Translations under genes and position numbers: made by a program | Assembly (NCBI RefSeq): GCF_002270355.1 | Contig: NZ_NJFZ01000005.1 | Span: 372,001-436,000, forward strand | DNA: 64,000 nt | From: Flectobacillus sp. BAB-3569 | GTDB taxonomy: Bacteria; Bacteroidota; Bacteroidia; Cytophagales; Spirosomataceae | Direction of reading: 5' to 3' | Shown here: positions 7,861 through 15,835 of the stretch, one piece after another | Layout: every line of letters begins with the position of its first letter | How positions within the stretch are numbered: the stretch's first letter is position 1 | The notes under the pieces: model-generated | Told to the model about the DNA's origin: nothing | Seen by the model: the letters and a program-made list of their open reading frames with translations, nothing else | The model's database searches: none

Positions 7861-8964
7861 CTATTTACAAACATATTTTACTTCGTGTGCTTCCCAAAGG
7901 TTAGGCACTTCCCACTTTTCAATCATACGGTTTATAGCTTTTTCGGGAACGACTGCTTGACGTTTTGAATTCTGTTGTAATAAGGTTTTGTAAGGTACTT
8001 CCAGATACACTATTTCTACAAAAGCACGATAGCTAACAAACAGTGATATCAGCTGTTCGCGCATTTGCATGGTAATGTTTGTAGCATTCCAAACAAAACT
8101 CTGCTGGTTTCTAAGATATTCCTTCGCTTGTTCTTTTGCTAATTGAATTACCTTTCCATTTCCCTTGGTATCTATTGGAGAAATTTTCAGCTTTCTTCGC
8201 AAATCATCCAAGCTTATTACAGGTATGTCGCCACAGTTTTTTTGAATCCAGTAATCTTTACCTGTGCCCGCTATGCCTGACAGAAGAATCACTTTTACCT
8301 TTGATTCATCAAACAACAAGGTATCAGGATAGAGAGATTCTTGACGAAAAAACTCAAATCTGCTATAATTTGATGGAAATACTCGCTTAGTTCCCCAACA
8401 TTCTTGTTCTTGGCAAAGGAGTTCAAAGAGCGCTACTTTTTCTAAAAATTGTTTTTGATCCTCACAAATACGACCCAATACATCTGCCTTTGCCAGCATC
8501 GCCAGCAGTTTAGTATCTACTTCCAAACTAACCTTGATGAGCGTTTGCTCTGGTGAAGTTTTTTCAAAAATCCATAAAGGTAAACCGTGATAGCGTACCA
8601 GTTTGGCTATTTGTTCTCGGTACTCAAATGGCATCGCAAAGTTTTGATAAAGAATTTGTCTCACCGTTCGTTCGCCTTTCTTAGCATGCCCAGGCGACGA
8701 TATTCTCCCATGCTCATCTACTACAGTAGTCGAACGTTTTTCGATATCATGCATCAATGCAGCATACCATAAAATACTTTGTTCAGTTTGTGTCAATTCT
8801 TTGTATTCTGGCAATGAGGTTAATGCCTCTAATACCATTTGAGTATGTACTGCCACATTGCCCTCTGCATGATGAATCGCATCTTGTGGCACATTGTCCA
8901 TTTGGCGTACCCAATCGTATCGAGCACTCCAATATTCCCATGTTTGATTATCTATAGTTAACAT
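7861..8964 (-). CDS. HD-Pnk: HD-domain phosphoesterase fused to 5'-OH polynucleotide kinase (RNA end healing)
   Basis: From ATG 8964 the protein has 367 residues; an ATG at 8997 would add 11 and overlap the upstream ligase by 50 bases, against 17 with the chosen start. Residues 30-165 form an HD domain: HHAEGN, ALMHDIEKRS (His72-Asp73) and RYHGLPL. Residues 225-365 form a P-loop kinase: GIAGTGKD at 230-237, SLDDLRRKL with the likely general-base Asp, and VWNATNIT, all typical of polynucleotide kinases. This is the architecture characterised in Runella slithyformis HD-Pnk, where the HD part removes 2',3'-cyclic or 3' phosphates and the kinase phosphorylates 5'-OH ends. The overlap with an RNA ligase gene makes a heal-and-seal operon. 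The RNA target is unknown. Confidence 0.85.
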   Translation of the reverse strand: MLTIDNQTWEYWSARYDWVRQMDNVPQDAIHHAEGNVAVHTQMVLEALTSLPEYKELTQTEQSILWYAALMHDIEKRSTTVVDEHGRISSPGHAKKGERTVRQILYQNFAMPFEYREQIAKLVRYHGLPLWIFEKTSPEQTLIKVSLEVDTKLLAMLAKADVLGRICEDQKQFLEKVALFELLCQEQECWGTKRVFPSNYSRFEFFRQESLYPDTLLFDESKVKVILLSGIAGTGKDYWIQKNCGDIPVISLDDLRRKLKISPIDTKGNGKVIQLAKEQAKEYLRNQQSFVWNATNITMQMREQLISLFVSYRAFVEIVYLEVPYKTLLQQNSKRQAVVPEKAINRMIEKWEVPNLWEAHEVKYVCK

Positions 8965-9637
8965 TTGCTTTTTTCCAATTTTTAGTCCAGTGTTCATCCG
9001 TTTTTACATGACCTTTACGCACATATTTGAACACATGATGTTGAAAGTCATCCACTTCAAAAGCCTCTATATTTCGAGTGACAATACCCTCACAGGTGCA
9101 TAAAAGCTGCGTTTGGGCATCTACAGAGCCAAACTGGCTTGGTTGGGCAGTCAAGGTCAATATCTCTTGCTCATAAAGCTGTTGTGTGTAATTACTGAGT
9201 GATACCCTTGCTAGTACAGGAACTGTAGGTAAGTCCAAAACTCCTGCATAGAAGCATACTTCTTCCCAAGAAAGCCAATGGTTGTTTTCACGGATAGCAA
9301 ACACAAAAAATGTATCTTCCAAACGCTTATACTCGATTGAATGGATAGCGTAAAGATTTTCTCCAAAAATCTCTAAATCTCCTAAATCATGTTTTAAGGA
9401 TGACCATCGGAGACGCAATTGAGCTGTCCAAGGCGATTGAGTTGGAGTAGCATGAGATCGTGCAAATACGCCATGACGAGAAATACAGTTGTTCTCACCA
9501 TCGAGTTTTTCGGTATGGATAACTTGAGTAATTTGTGATAAATCATCCCAGTAGTTCTTATTAATTCGGTCATCAGAACTAGTACCAGGAGAAAAGGGAT
9601 AATGATAAGTACGGTTGTACTTTCGTGAGATAGTCAT
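8948..9637 (-). CDS. ATP-dependent RNA ligase (Rnl family)
   Basis: A 229-residue covalent nucleotidyltransferase. Motif I is TEKLDGENN with the adenylation Lys at residue 44; later come a motif III-like DTFFVFAI, motif IV EGIVTRN and motif V VFKYVRKGH. The size matches compact bacterial RNA ligases lacking a large C-terminal domain. It is the first gene of a two-gene operon; its last codons overlap the start of HD-Pnk by 17 bases, implying translational coupling. The pair can process 2',3'-cyclic-P/5'-OH breaks such as those left by endoribonucleases and reseal them. A TACTTTTG element (minus strand, 9784-9791) upstream may be the -7 box, though no matching -33 is seen. Confidence 0.85.
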   Translation of the reverse strand: MTISRKYNRTYHYPFSPGTSSDDRINKNYWDDLSQITQVIHTEKLDGENNCISRHGVFARSHATPTQSPWTAQLRLRWSSLKHDLGDLEIFGENLYAIHSIEYKRLEDTFFVFAIRENNHWLSWEEVCFYAGVLDLPTVPVLARVSLSNYTQQLYEQEILTLTAQPSQFGSVDAQTQLLCTCEGIVTRNIEAFEVDDFQHHVFKYVRKGHVKTDEHWTKNWKKANVNYR

Positions 9638-9783
9638 GATATAAAAACTTTACATAAAACATAATACCAATAGTCCCTGCTCAATAAAGCAGAGAAAGCA
9701 TTGAATGTGTTTTATAAAAGCATTACATGACCGTAGGAGTTATAGAAGTGAATAATTTGTAAATCAGCTTTTTAACGCTGGTG

Positions 9784-9791
9784 CAAAAGTA
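9784..9791 (-). promoter_or_regulatory. Possible -7 element for the RNA repair operon
   Basis: On the minus strand the octamer TACTTTTG fits TAnnTTTG and is followed by CA. There is no TTG at the usual 19-20 base spacing, so this is a weak call. It would give a leader of about 140 bases. Confidence 0.35.
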
Positions 9792-9837
9792 ATATTTATT
9801 TTTAAAGTTTCTAAATCCCTTTTGCTAGTAATAATAA

Positions 9838-9892
9838 ACGCCGTAGGAACAACAGAATTTATGGGTTTTCTGTCGCGCCTACGGCGTTGATA
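9838..9892. repeat. Two-part palindrome between convergent-facing units
   Basis: AACGCCGTAGG pairs with CCTACGGCGTT, and inside it ACAGAA pairs with TTCTGT; the two stems are separated by unequal bulges. It lies just beyond the stop of the alkaline phosphatase fusion. No T-tract follows on the minus strand, so it looks more like a repeat or mRNA-end stem than a canonical terminator. Confidence 0.55.
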
Positions 9893-9923
9893 AAAATTGC
9901 TTGGTTATTTCTGGTCAAGAAGG

Positions 9924-11735
9924 TTATTTCCCTTTACCAAAGCACTGTAAGATTTTATTGAAAATGGTATTGTTTTCGTAAAAACCTTGGAATAACGTAG
10001 AGTTTGGACCGTACGAAAATACCATTACTGGAATACCTGTATGGTCTGGTGTAGCAAAACTTCCTTCGAGCTTTCCTGTCGTAAAATTACCATCGTGAAG
10101 TGTCAAGCCTCCTGTCTCGTGGTCGGCAGTTACGATAATTGTTGTTTCTCCATTTTTATCAGCAAAAGCCATAGCTTTGCCAATTACTTTATCAAAATCA
10201 ATCATTTCGTCTACTACAAACGGCAATTGGTTTGCATGACCACCGTGGTCGATTTGAGAGCCTTCTACCATTAAGAAAAAGCCGTCTTTCGAAGTCGAAA
10301 GTTGTGCAATAGCTTTATCAAAAGCTTGTGACAAATACTCTCCACGTCCTTTTTGCTTAGGTTTTACCAATGAATCCTGAACCAACACAATGGCTTTGCT
10401 AGGATTTGCTGGATTCAACTGTGATAAATCATTTAAGAACAAGGTACTAGGATTTGCCTTTTTCTGCGCTTCGCTAATGAGAGTATTTCCACCTCCAATA
10501 GCCAATTTGATAGGGCTTTTCAACAAATCTTTGATGATTTCACTGCTCCAACTACGCTCTGGCTGATGCGCATAAAATCCTGCTGGAGTTGCTCCCGTAA
10601 TTTCTTCCGCAACGACTACGCCCGATGGAATCTTATAACGATTAAGTACCTCTGGCAATGTTGCAATACTATCGCCTTTAGCATCCACCGACAAATAGCG
10701 GTTGTTGGTCTTTTGTCCTGTGGCCATGGCTGTTGCACCAGCAGCAGAATCAGTATTGTAATTATCAGCAGAACTAGTTTTTGACAAACCTATTTGTTTC
10801 ATTCTGAATACATTCAAATCGCCTTTATTTCCAGTGAAACCCGCATAAATCTGTGCAATACCCATTCCATCGCCAATCAATAGAATCACATTTTTTGATT
10901 TTTTCTGAATACCATCAGACTTGAAGGTAGGATAGTAAGCCTCATGAGTTGGTTTTACCAGAGAAAGATTATTAGGAAGTTTTTGAAGATACTCACTCAA
11001 TTGTTCTAAATGATCAGTACCAATCCAATCCATTCCTAATTTGATGAAACTGATATAGGCTGTGCGATTGTCGGGTGCTCCCCAGAAACGTACTGTTTTC
11101 TGTGCAGCATGCCATTTGCTCACAAATGCTTCTAAGCGCTTATATTCATTGGCAGGCAAGCGCCCTAGTCCATTCCATTTAGAAAAGTCTCTAAATGAGG
11201 CACTAATCATCGGAACACGCCACTGCAAATCGGTAGGATAGGTTTCATTATCTCTTCCATCAAAGTAAAAAATCTCATCAAATTGTGCCCATGTACTAGG
11301 AGCAGGACGCTCGCCACTTACCACGATTTGAATCGCATTGGGGTTGTTTTTTCTATCAAAATATTGACGATAAGGCTGCAACTGTTTTTGCAAAGCGGTC
11401 AAAGTAGATACCCCTTCCGTTTTTAAATCTATCAATAGCTGAAAGGGTCTGACACCATTAGGATTGATGAATGCTTCTCTTAAAATAGGTTCTAAATAAA
11501 GCTTACGGAACGTACGAGAAGGATGAATATCTTTTACTTCATGTGAAACAAAAATTTCGTCTTTTTGTAAATAGACATCAGCCTCAATCGAGCCAAACCC
11601 TAAGCCAAATGCCTGATAGAAAGGCTGTTGGTGTTCGTAATCATTATGCGAATGAGCATTTTTGAGCGTATAGTTTTGGGCAAAAATAACATTGCCCAAA
11701 CAACATAAAATGCTAAAAAGAAGGACTTTTTTCAT
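9924..11735 (-). CDS. Exported fusion of a PLC-like phosphodiesterase domain with alkaline phosphatase
   Basis: A 603-residue protein with an N-terminal signal peptide (about 1-19, ending VIFAQ). Residues 22-260 resemble a PI-PLC/GDPD-like TIM barrel (NAHSHNDYEHQQPF, SIEADVYLQKDEIFVSHE). Residues 275-600 are an alkaline phosphatase: LLIGDGMGIAQ (metal-binding Asp), NTDSAAGATAMATG (nucleophilic Ser), VEGSQIDHGGHANQ and TADHETGGLT (metal-binding His/Asp). The enzyme should act in the periplasm or at the cell surface, releasing phosphate from phosphodiesters and then monoesters. It lies 22 bases downstream of a GDPD gene, so the operon looks built for phosphate scavenging from phospholipid headgroups. 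The fusion is intact. Confidence 0.87.
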   Translation of the reverse strand: MKKVLLFSILCCLGNVIFAQNYTLKNAHSHNDYEHQQPFYQAFGLGFGSIEADVYLQKDEIFVSHEVKDIHPSRTFRKLYLEPILREAFINPNGVRPFQLLIDLKTEGVSTLTALQKQLQPYRQYFDRKNNPNAIQIVVSGERPAPSTWAQFDEIFYFDGRDNETYPTDLQWRVPMISASFRDFSKWNGLGRLPANEYKRLEAFVSKWHAAQKTVRFWGAPDNRTAYISFIKLGMDWIGTDHLEQLSEYLQKLPNNLSLVKPTHEAYYPTFKSDGIQKKSKNVILLIGDGMGIAQIYAGFTGNKGDLNVFRMKQIGLSKTSSADNYNTDSAAGATAMATGQKTNNRYLSVDAKGDSIATLPEVLNRYKIPSGVVVAEEITGATPAGFYAHQPERSWSSEIIKDLLKSPIKLAIGGGNTLISEAQKKANPSTLFLNDLSQLNPANPSKAIVLVQDSLVKPKQKGRGEYLSQAFDKAIAQLSTSKDGFFLMVEGSQIDHGGHANQLPFVVDEMIDFDKVIGKAMAFADKNGETTIIVTADHETGGLTLHDGNFTTGKLEGSFATPDHTGIPVMVFSYGPNSTLFQGFYENNTIFNKILQCFGKGK

Positions 11736-11757
11736 TGATTTTTATGAGAAATTGGGG

Positions 11758-12654
11758 TTATTGAATACTTTTCACTCGGTTAGGATAATCCGTAATGAGT
11801 CCGTCGGTACCGAGTTCTTTCATCTTTTTCATATCCGAAATTTCATTGACTGTCCACGGCATTAATTTTACATTTTTGTCATGGCAGGCCTTTACTCTTT
11901 CTGGTGTAACTAATTTAAAATAAGGACTGTAATAAACTGGCAAAAAACCTAAAGCATCGAATGTTGCCTCTGGACCTAGTTCACCCGTAAGAGCTGATAA
12001 TTGCACTGGCATATATTTGCCAGCATCAATTTGTTTTTTCCAGTGTTTTAAAACAGCAAAGTCAAAACTTTGAAGAATAATACGGTCGGCAGGAAGAAGC
12101 TTTTTCAAGTCTTTATGAACCAAATCAGAAAACTCCTCAACAGTAGCAGGTTGGTAAATGCCGTATTCCTTTTCGCCTGATTTGATTTCTACATTATACT
12201 TGACAGGCGGTAAACCATTCTTTTTGATATATGCTTCACAGGCCTTAATCATTTCGCTCAAAAGCGGCTTATAGGTTGATACCTTTTGTTGCTCAGGAAA
12301 GCCCGCATTACCACGAATCCCAGAATCATATTGCTTGATTTCTTTGTAAGTCATTTGATACAAATTCAGTGATTTTTCCTCTTGCTTACTCACAGGAGTC
12401 CCATCGGGTTTTGACATATATTGAGCCAGCATATAAGGCTCATGCGAAACCACTACTTTGTTATCTTTGGTGATACAAACATCCAGTTCGAGTGTATTGA
12501 CACCCAAATCGATTGCTTTCTTAAATGCTTCTATGGTATTTTCTGGCATCAATCCTCTTGAACCTCTATGTCCTTCTATCTCAAATGTTTGTGCCAACAA
12601 GGGCGTATTAAGAGAGGCAAAGGCCAGTAATGCTGATAAAATGAGTTTTTTCAT
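11758..12654 (-). CDS. Glycerophosphodiester phosphodiesterase, exported
   Basis: The start is taken at ATG 12654 because it opens a proper signal peptide (MKKLILSALLAFASLNTPLL, cleavage after LAQ); an upstream ATG adds 14 unrelated residues. The protein has 298 residues. GDPD hallmarks: EGHRGSRGLMPENT (catalytic HRG and E-N), NTLELDVCITKDNKVVVSHE (metal-binding E/D and catalytic His), VEIKSGEKEY, and the C-terminal MPWTVNE. It hydrolyses glycerophosphodiesters to sn-glycerol-3-phosphate and alcohol in the periplasm. It is first in the operon with the alkaline phosphatase fusion (22-base gap), which could then strip the phosphate. Confidence 0.92.
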   Translation of the reverse strand: MKKLILSALLAFASLNTPLLAQTFEIEGHRGSRGLMPENTIEAFKKAIDLGVNTLELDVCITKDNKVVVSHEPYMLAQYMSKPDGTPVSKQEEKSLNLYQMTYKEIKQYDSGIRGNAGFPEQQKVSTYKPLLSEMIKACEAYIKKNGLPPVKYNVEIKSGEKEYGIYQPATVEEFSDLVHKDLKKLLPADRIILQSFDFAVLKHWKKQIDAGKYMPVQLSALTGELGPEATFDALGFLPVYYSPYFKLVTPERVKACHDKNVKLMPWTVNEISDMKKMKELGTDGLITDYPNRVKSIQ

Positions 12655-12870
12655 AAAATTGGATGTTTTGTTTTTGGACAAATCGCTGAATATCAAACCG
12701 CTCAGAGTTGTTCAAAAGATACAAGCTTTTTTGACAATTCATATCCCTAACTCATGGCTTTTCGCATACTAGAATCGTTAGTTATCAATAAAAGAACCAC
12801 AAAAGTAGGTTCTACTTTTTGCTTGAGTATTAAACCTATTTTATGGTTATGTTAAAGTAATTTGTAGGGC

Positions 12871-12977
12871 ATTAGGCTTTCAGGTATCGGCTTTCGGCGG
12901 TGGGCTTTAGAAAATAGCATGTCTTTGGTTATTAAAAACATTTTAACACTCTTTGCCTTGTGCCTGCTGCCTAAAGC
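12871..12977 (+). repeat. Dispersed repeat family A, copy A2
   Basis: It contains CAGGTATCGGCTTTCGGCGG, an A/T-rich middle with TTAAAAACATTTTAACACTC, and GCCTTGTGCCTGCTGCC. It is followed by ACTTAAATTTTATTTTGC, matching the flank of copy A3. It is nearly identical to A1 in reverse orientation. Confidence 0.75.
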
Positions 12978-13171
12978 TCACAACTTAAATTTTATTTTGC
13001 ATTCATACTTATTCTGGCATTTTTTCTAGACTTTTTTTATCGAAAATATAGAGCACCATATCTTAAGATTTTACCATTGAAATACTATGGAAAATAGTTT
13101 GAACTTGTACTTTTCCTATTAAGGCTCTTTTGAGTTGATTACTAGGTGGTTAAGCACTTGTACTTTTCCGA

Positions 13172-13201
13172 TTGTAAATGAAACCTTCTTATGTAAATTT
13201 G
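13172..13201 (+). promoter_or_regulatory. Promoter of the HPP gene
   Basis: TTG at 13172-13174, a 19-base spacer, and TAAATTTG at 13194-13201 match the Bacteroidota primary sigma consensus (TTTG-N19-TAnnTTTG). It lies about 50 bases before the HPP start codon. Confidence 0.6.
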
Positions 13202-13252
13202 CCTTAATATTCTAAGACTTAACCTTTAGGGCTAAGCATCTGAAACAAAACC

Positions 13253-13762
13253 ATGAAAAATTATTTATCGAAGTTTAAGACAAACGAGCGTAGTCCCGCT
13301 CGTCCTAAATGGACGCATGCCTTTAGTTCGGCCTTGGGTGGGCTCATTGGTATCGCAAGCATTGGGTTGATAGCCGAATGGACTAAAACTCCCATGCTAA
13401 TTGCTCCTTTTGGTGCTACTTGCATCTTAGCATTTGGCGTTCCTGATAGTCCTTTGGCACAACCGAGAAATATTATTGGAGGGCATTTAATTGCTGGAAT
13501 TGTGGGCTTATGTTGTCTGTATTGGGTAGGTGATAGCATTTTTTCGATGTCTTTGGGCGTAGGAATTTCACTCGCTTTGATGCAGCTCACTAAAACAGTA
13601 CACCCGCCAGCAGGCGCCGATGTGATGGTAATTATTCTAAGCCATGCCTCATGGGGGTTTTTATTTACTCCACTCTTGTCTGGGGCTCTTGTCTTAGTCT
13701 TGGTGGCATTGATTTTTAACAATGCTCACAAAACACGAAAGTACCCAAAGTACTGGCGATAG
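13253..13762 (+). CDS. HPP family membrane protein
   Basis: A 169-residue integral membrane protein with about four helices. The family signature HPPAGADVMVI is present, preceded by FGATCILAFGVPDSPLAQPR and GGHLIAG, both conserved in HPP proteins. Some HPP proteins act in nitrite uptake by chloroplasts and cyanobacteria, but the substrate in Bacteroidota is unestablished. There is no CBS-domain extension, so this is the short form. It is a single-gene unit with a consensus promoter upstream and repeat modules downstream. Confidence 0.85.
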   Translation: MKNYLSKFKTNERSPARPKWTHAFSSALGGLIGIASIGLIAEWTKTPMLIAPFGATCILAFGVPDSPLAQPRNIIGGHLIAGIVGLCCLYWVGDSIFSMSLGVGISLALMQLTKTVHPPAGADVMVIILSHASWGFLFTPLLSGALVLVLVALIFNNAHKTRKYPKYWR

Positions 13763-13770
13763 GATTCAAA

Positions 13771-13804
13771 TTTGAAAATCGGAGAATTTGAAGATTTGAA
13801 AATG
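13771..13804 (+). repeat. Half copy of repeat family F
   Basis: TTTGAAAATC...GAATTTGAAGATTTGAAAATG matches one arm of the perfect hairpin at 27803-27874. The second arm is missing here. Confidence 0.55.
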
Positions 13805-13817
13805 AAGCTATAAATAG

Positions 13818-13994
13818 GAGTCATCCCTAAATTAGGGTTGGGATTTTTCTCCAAGTTTTATCAAAAAGCGGTCGGAAATATATTTCGACCGCTTTTTGAT
13901 AAAATCATGCTAGATATGAACGGCTTAAGACGCAATCATTGCGTCTCTACTAATAAAATATCTTTTTAAAATAATCACTCAATCTCAACTCACT
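13818..13994. repeat. Composite repeat, copy G3 (inverted relative to G1)
   Basis: It opens with GAGTCATCCC (13818-13827) and carries TTCTCCAAGTTTTA, a strong hairpin (13860-13900), CATGCTAGATATGAACGG, the hairpin AGACGCAAT-C-ATTGCGTCT (13928-13946) and a CACTCAATCTCAACTCACT tail. Read in reverse this is the order of G1. It lies between the convergent HPP and CobW genes. Confidence 0.75.
13860..13900. terminator. Bidirectional terminator hairpin in repeat G3
   Basis: ATCAAAAAGCGGTCG (13860-13874) pairs perfectly with 13886-13900; inside, AAATA pairs with TATTT beside a bulged G. A-run and T-run ends allow termination in both directions. Confidence 0.75.
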
Positions 13995-14010
13995 AAATTT
14001 AGAATGTTTA

Positions 14011-15090
14011 TCATTTTAGATTAAAAGGCATTTTAAAACTTGGAATATCGACTTGATTTGGGTCACTTTTACGGCAATCCAACAACTGTTTTTCTATTAA
14101 TGACCAAGTAACTGGTTTTAAGGAAATTATCTCAACTCTGCTGTCTTTTCGATAAGCTATCGAGCATTCATTCGCTGGCTCATCGGTAGTTTTATTGATA
14201 AAAATCCAATTTTTTTCTCCTATTCTAAATACACCTTTTATTCTTTCGAAGCCTTTTAATGAGTCAATCCAAGCCAATAATTGATTTTTTGAGAAAATTT
14301 CGTCTGGATGAAAGACCCAACCACAGCCAAAAGTACCCAAAGCTCGTCCTTCACGTTTGATAGGCTTATTAGGTAATGGCTGTAAACTTTCTTTCTGATT
14401 TTCAACAATTTGCACATTTTCTAGCTGATTTGAATGAGCATTCATATAGACAGCTTTGCGATGTGGATAGGGTTCTATATCAAGCCAATCGAGGTCTATT
14501 TCTCCTTTTTCGACTGCTGCAATCATGACCTTAGGAGGAAAAAGCGCTTGTGCCCATTTAGCAAACTTTTGAAGCAATTCATCGCCAGCTAAATCTGCTT
14601 TATTGGCTACCAAAACGTCTGCCAAGGTAATTTGATCTTGATATACCTCATCGTCGAAGTACTTATCATTCATTAATTGAATAGGATTGACCAAACAGAT
14701 AGTCGCTCGTAAGTCAATTACTTTTGACAAAAACTCTCCTTGCAATAAGTCTATGATTGCTTCGGGATGCGCTATTCCTGTGGGTTCTATCAAAATTCGA
14801 TGCGGTTTTACCTGACGGATACTTTGTGTAAGCGTAGTCTGTAAAGGTAAATTAGCGGTACAACAAATACACCCACCAGCGACATAACGAACCGCCATTT
14901 CTTGGCCTTGGCTTTGTCCTTCCATAGGGATATGGTCTATAGAGACATCCCCAAATTCGTTGACAATTACGAGCCATCGCTCATCGGCAGGTTTGTGTTT
15001 GAGAATATGTAAAATGGTGGTGGTTTTGCCAACACCTAAAAAACCTGTAATGATATTGGTAGGTATTTTATTGAGAATCTTTTTTTCCAT
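14011..15090 (-). CDS. CobW/COG0523-type GTP-binding metallochaperone
   Basis: A 359-residue P-loop GTPase of the G3E family. G1 is GFLGVGKTT near residue 20, the metal-binding CxCC motif is GGCICCTANLPL near 75, and the guanine-specificity motif is VANKADL near 160. The C-terminal CobW_C region (about 245-355) is present. Such proteins hand zinc or other metals to client enzymes in the cytosol, commonly under metal limitation. The neighbours do not identify a client, and no Zur-like site is recognisable. ATG at 15090 starts a standard N-terminus. Confidence 0.88.
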   Translation of the reverse strand: MEKKILNKIPTNIITGFLGVGKTTTILHILKHKPADERWLVIVNEFGDVSIDHIPMEGQSQGQEMAVRYVAGGCICCTANLPLQTTLTQSIRQVKPHRILIEPTGIAHPEAIIDLLQGEFLSKVIDLRATICLVNPIQLMNDKYFDDEVYQDQITLADVLVANKADLAGDELLQKFAKWAQALFPPKVMIAAVEKGEIDLDWLDIEPYPHRKAVYMNAHSNQLENVQIVENQKESLQPLPNKPIKREGRALGTFGCGWVFHPDEIFSKNQLLAWIDSLKGFERIKGVFRIGEKNWIFINKTTDEPANECSIAYRKDSRVEIISLKPVTWSLIEKQLLDCRKSDPNQVDIPSFKMPFNLK

Positions 15091-15193
15091 GAGATAAAGA
15101 AGAATTAGGCAAGAAACACCGAAGGGATTGCGATTTTTTGATTACGGGTTCATTATAATAACTGATATACTGCTAACTTATAACTACCTAGAG

Positions 15194-15433
15194 TTAGCGT
15201 TGCTCATTTTTACGAGGTACAGGATCATGCCCACTGCCTCCCCAAGGATGACAAGAGGCAATACGTTTGAGTCCCAGACGAGTTCCTTTCCAGATTCCCC
15301 ATTCTTGAATAGCCTCAATCATGTACTGCGAACATGTAGGATTATAGCGACAAGCATTAGGGAAATATGGAGAAATAATAGCCTGATATACACGTACCGA
15401 GGCAATTAAAAAATGAGCAAACAATTTATACAT
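15194..15433 (-). CDS. yidD: Membrane protein insertion efficiency factor YidD
   Basis: The start at ATG 15433 ([17 protein letters not shown]) is preferred to an upstream TTG; the protein then has 79 residues, normal for YidD. The invariant core [22 protein letters not shown] is represented by [14 protein letters not shown] and [13 protein letters not shown]. YidD is a small membrane-associated helper of YidC-dependent insertion. In many bacteria it lies between rnpA and yidC; here rnpA is about 16 kb away, so the ancestral rpmH-rnpA-yidD cluster is split. Confidence 0.93.
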   Translation of the reverse strand: MYKLFAHFLIASVRVYQAIISPYFPNACRYNPTCSQYMIEAIQEWGIWKGTRLGLKRIASCHPWGGSGHDPVPRKNEQR

Positions 15434-15494
15434 GAGCTTTCCTGCTGTGAGCAGATGCAATTTGAGTAATAATAAATAGGAATGTGTTAAAAGC

Positions 15495-15830
15495 TTACCT
15501 ATACTTCAATTTCTCTTCCTCTAAGTCCAAACGGTATAAGTGGCGACGAACGATATTTTCGTCTACTTCATGGTCTTTGTTCCACTCACGAAGCCACTCT
15601 CGTTGGTGATTGATCATATCTACATACACCAGTTTACATTCTTGGTCGAGGCGAATATTGTCAAATTCTTTGCCTTCTTCTTCCCATTTTTCTACAATCT
15701 TTTTCAAAATGGGCTGTCTTGTAATTTGTTCTTCGTAATTGGAGTGTAAATATTCCAGACTTTGGTTTGTCAGCTTGCGATACATCTCCTGATAATGCGA
15801 TTCACCTGGGAGTACCTCGTTATCTCGCAA
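15495..15830 (-). pseudogene. C-terminal cytoplasmic tail of the Na+/H+ antiporter, split off by a frameshift
   Basis: This 111-codon frame starts only with TTG and encodes a charged, helical segment ([32 protein letters not shown]) with no membrane helix. It lies in the -1 frame immediately after the antiporter stop. Joining the two at the A7 run gives a protein of about 520 residues, the usual length of bacterial NhaP-type antiporters, which end in such a soluble tail. I therefore treat it as part of that gene, interrupted by a one-base deletion or read through by slippage, not as an independent protein. Confidence 0.7.
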
Positions 15831-15835
15831 AAGAT

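Larger units (their letters stand above)
12655..13252. other. Divergent intergenic region of about 600 bases
   Basis: It separates GDPD (minus) from the HPP gene (plus). A minus-strand TACTTTTG (12800-12807) may be the -7 box of the phosphodiesterase operon, though a -33 is not evident. Repeat A2 occupies 12871-12977, and a good plus promoter for the HPP gene lies at 13172-13201. I see no gene. Confidence 0.6.

Noticed and set aside
8136-8957. Plus-strand frames opposite HD-Pnk
   Set aside because: No domain, no promoter, and the minus-strand product is a recognised enzyme.
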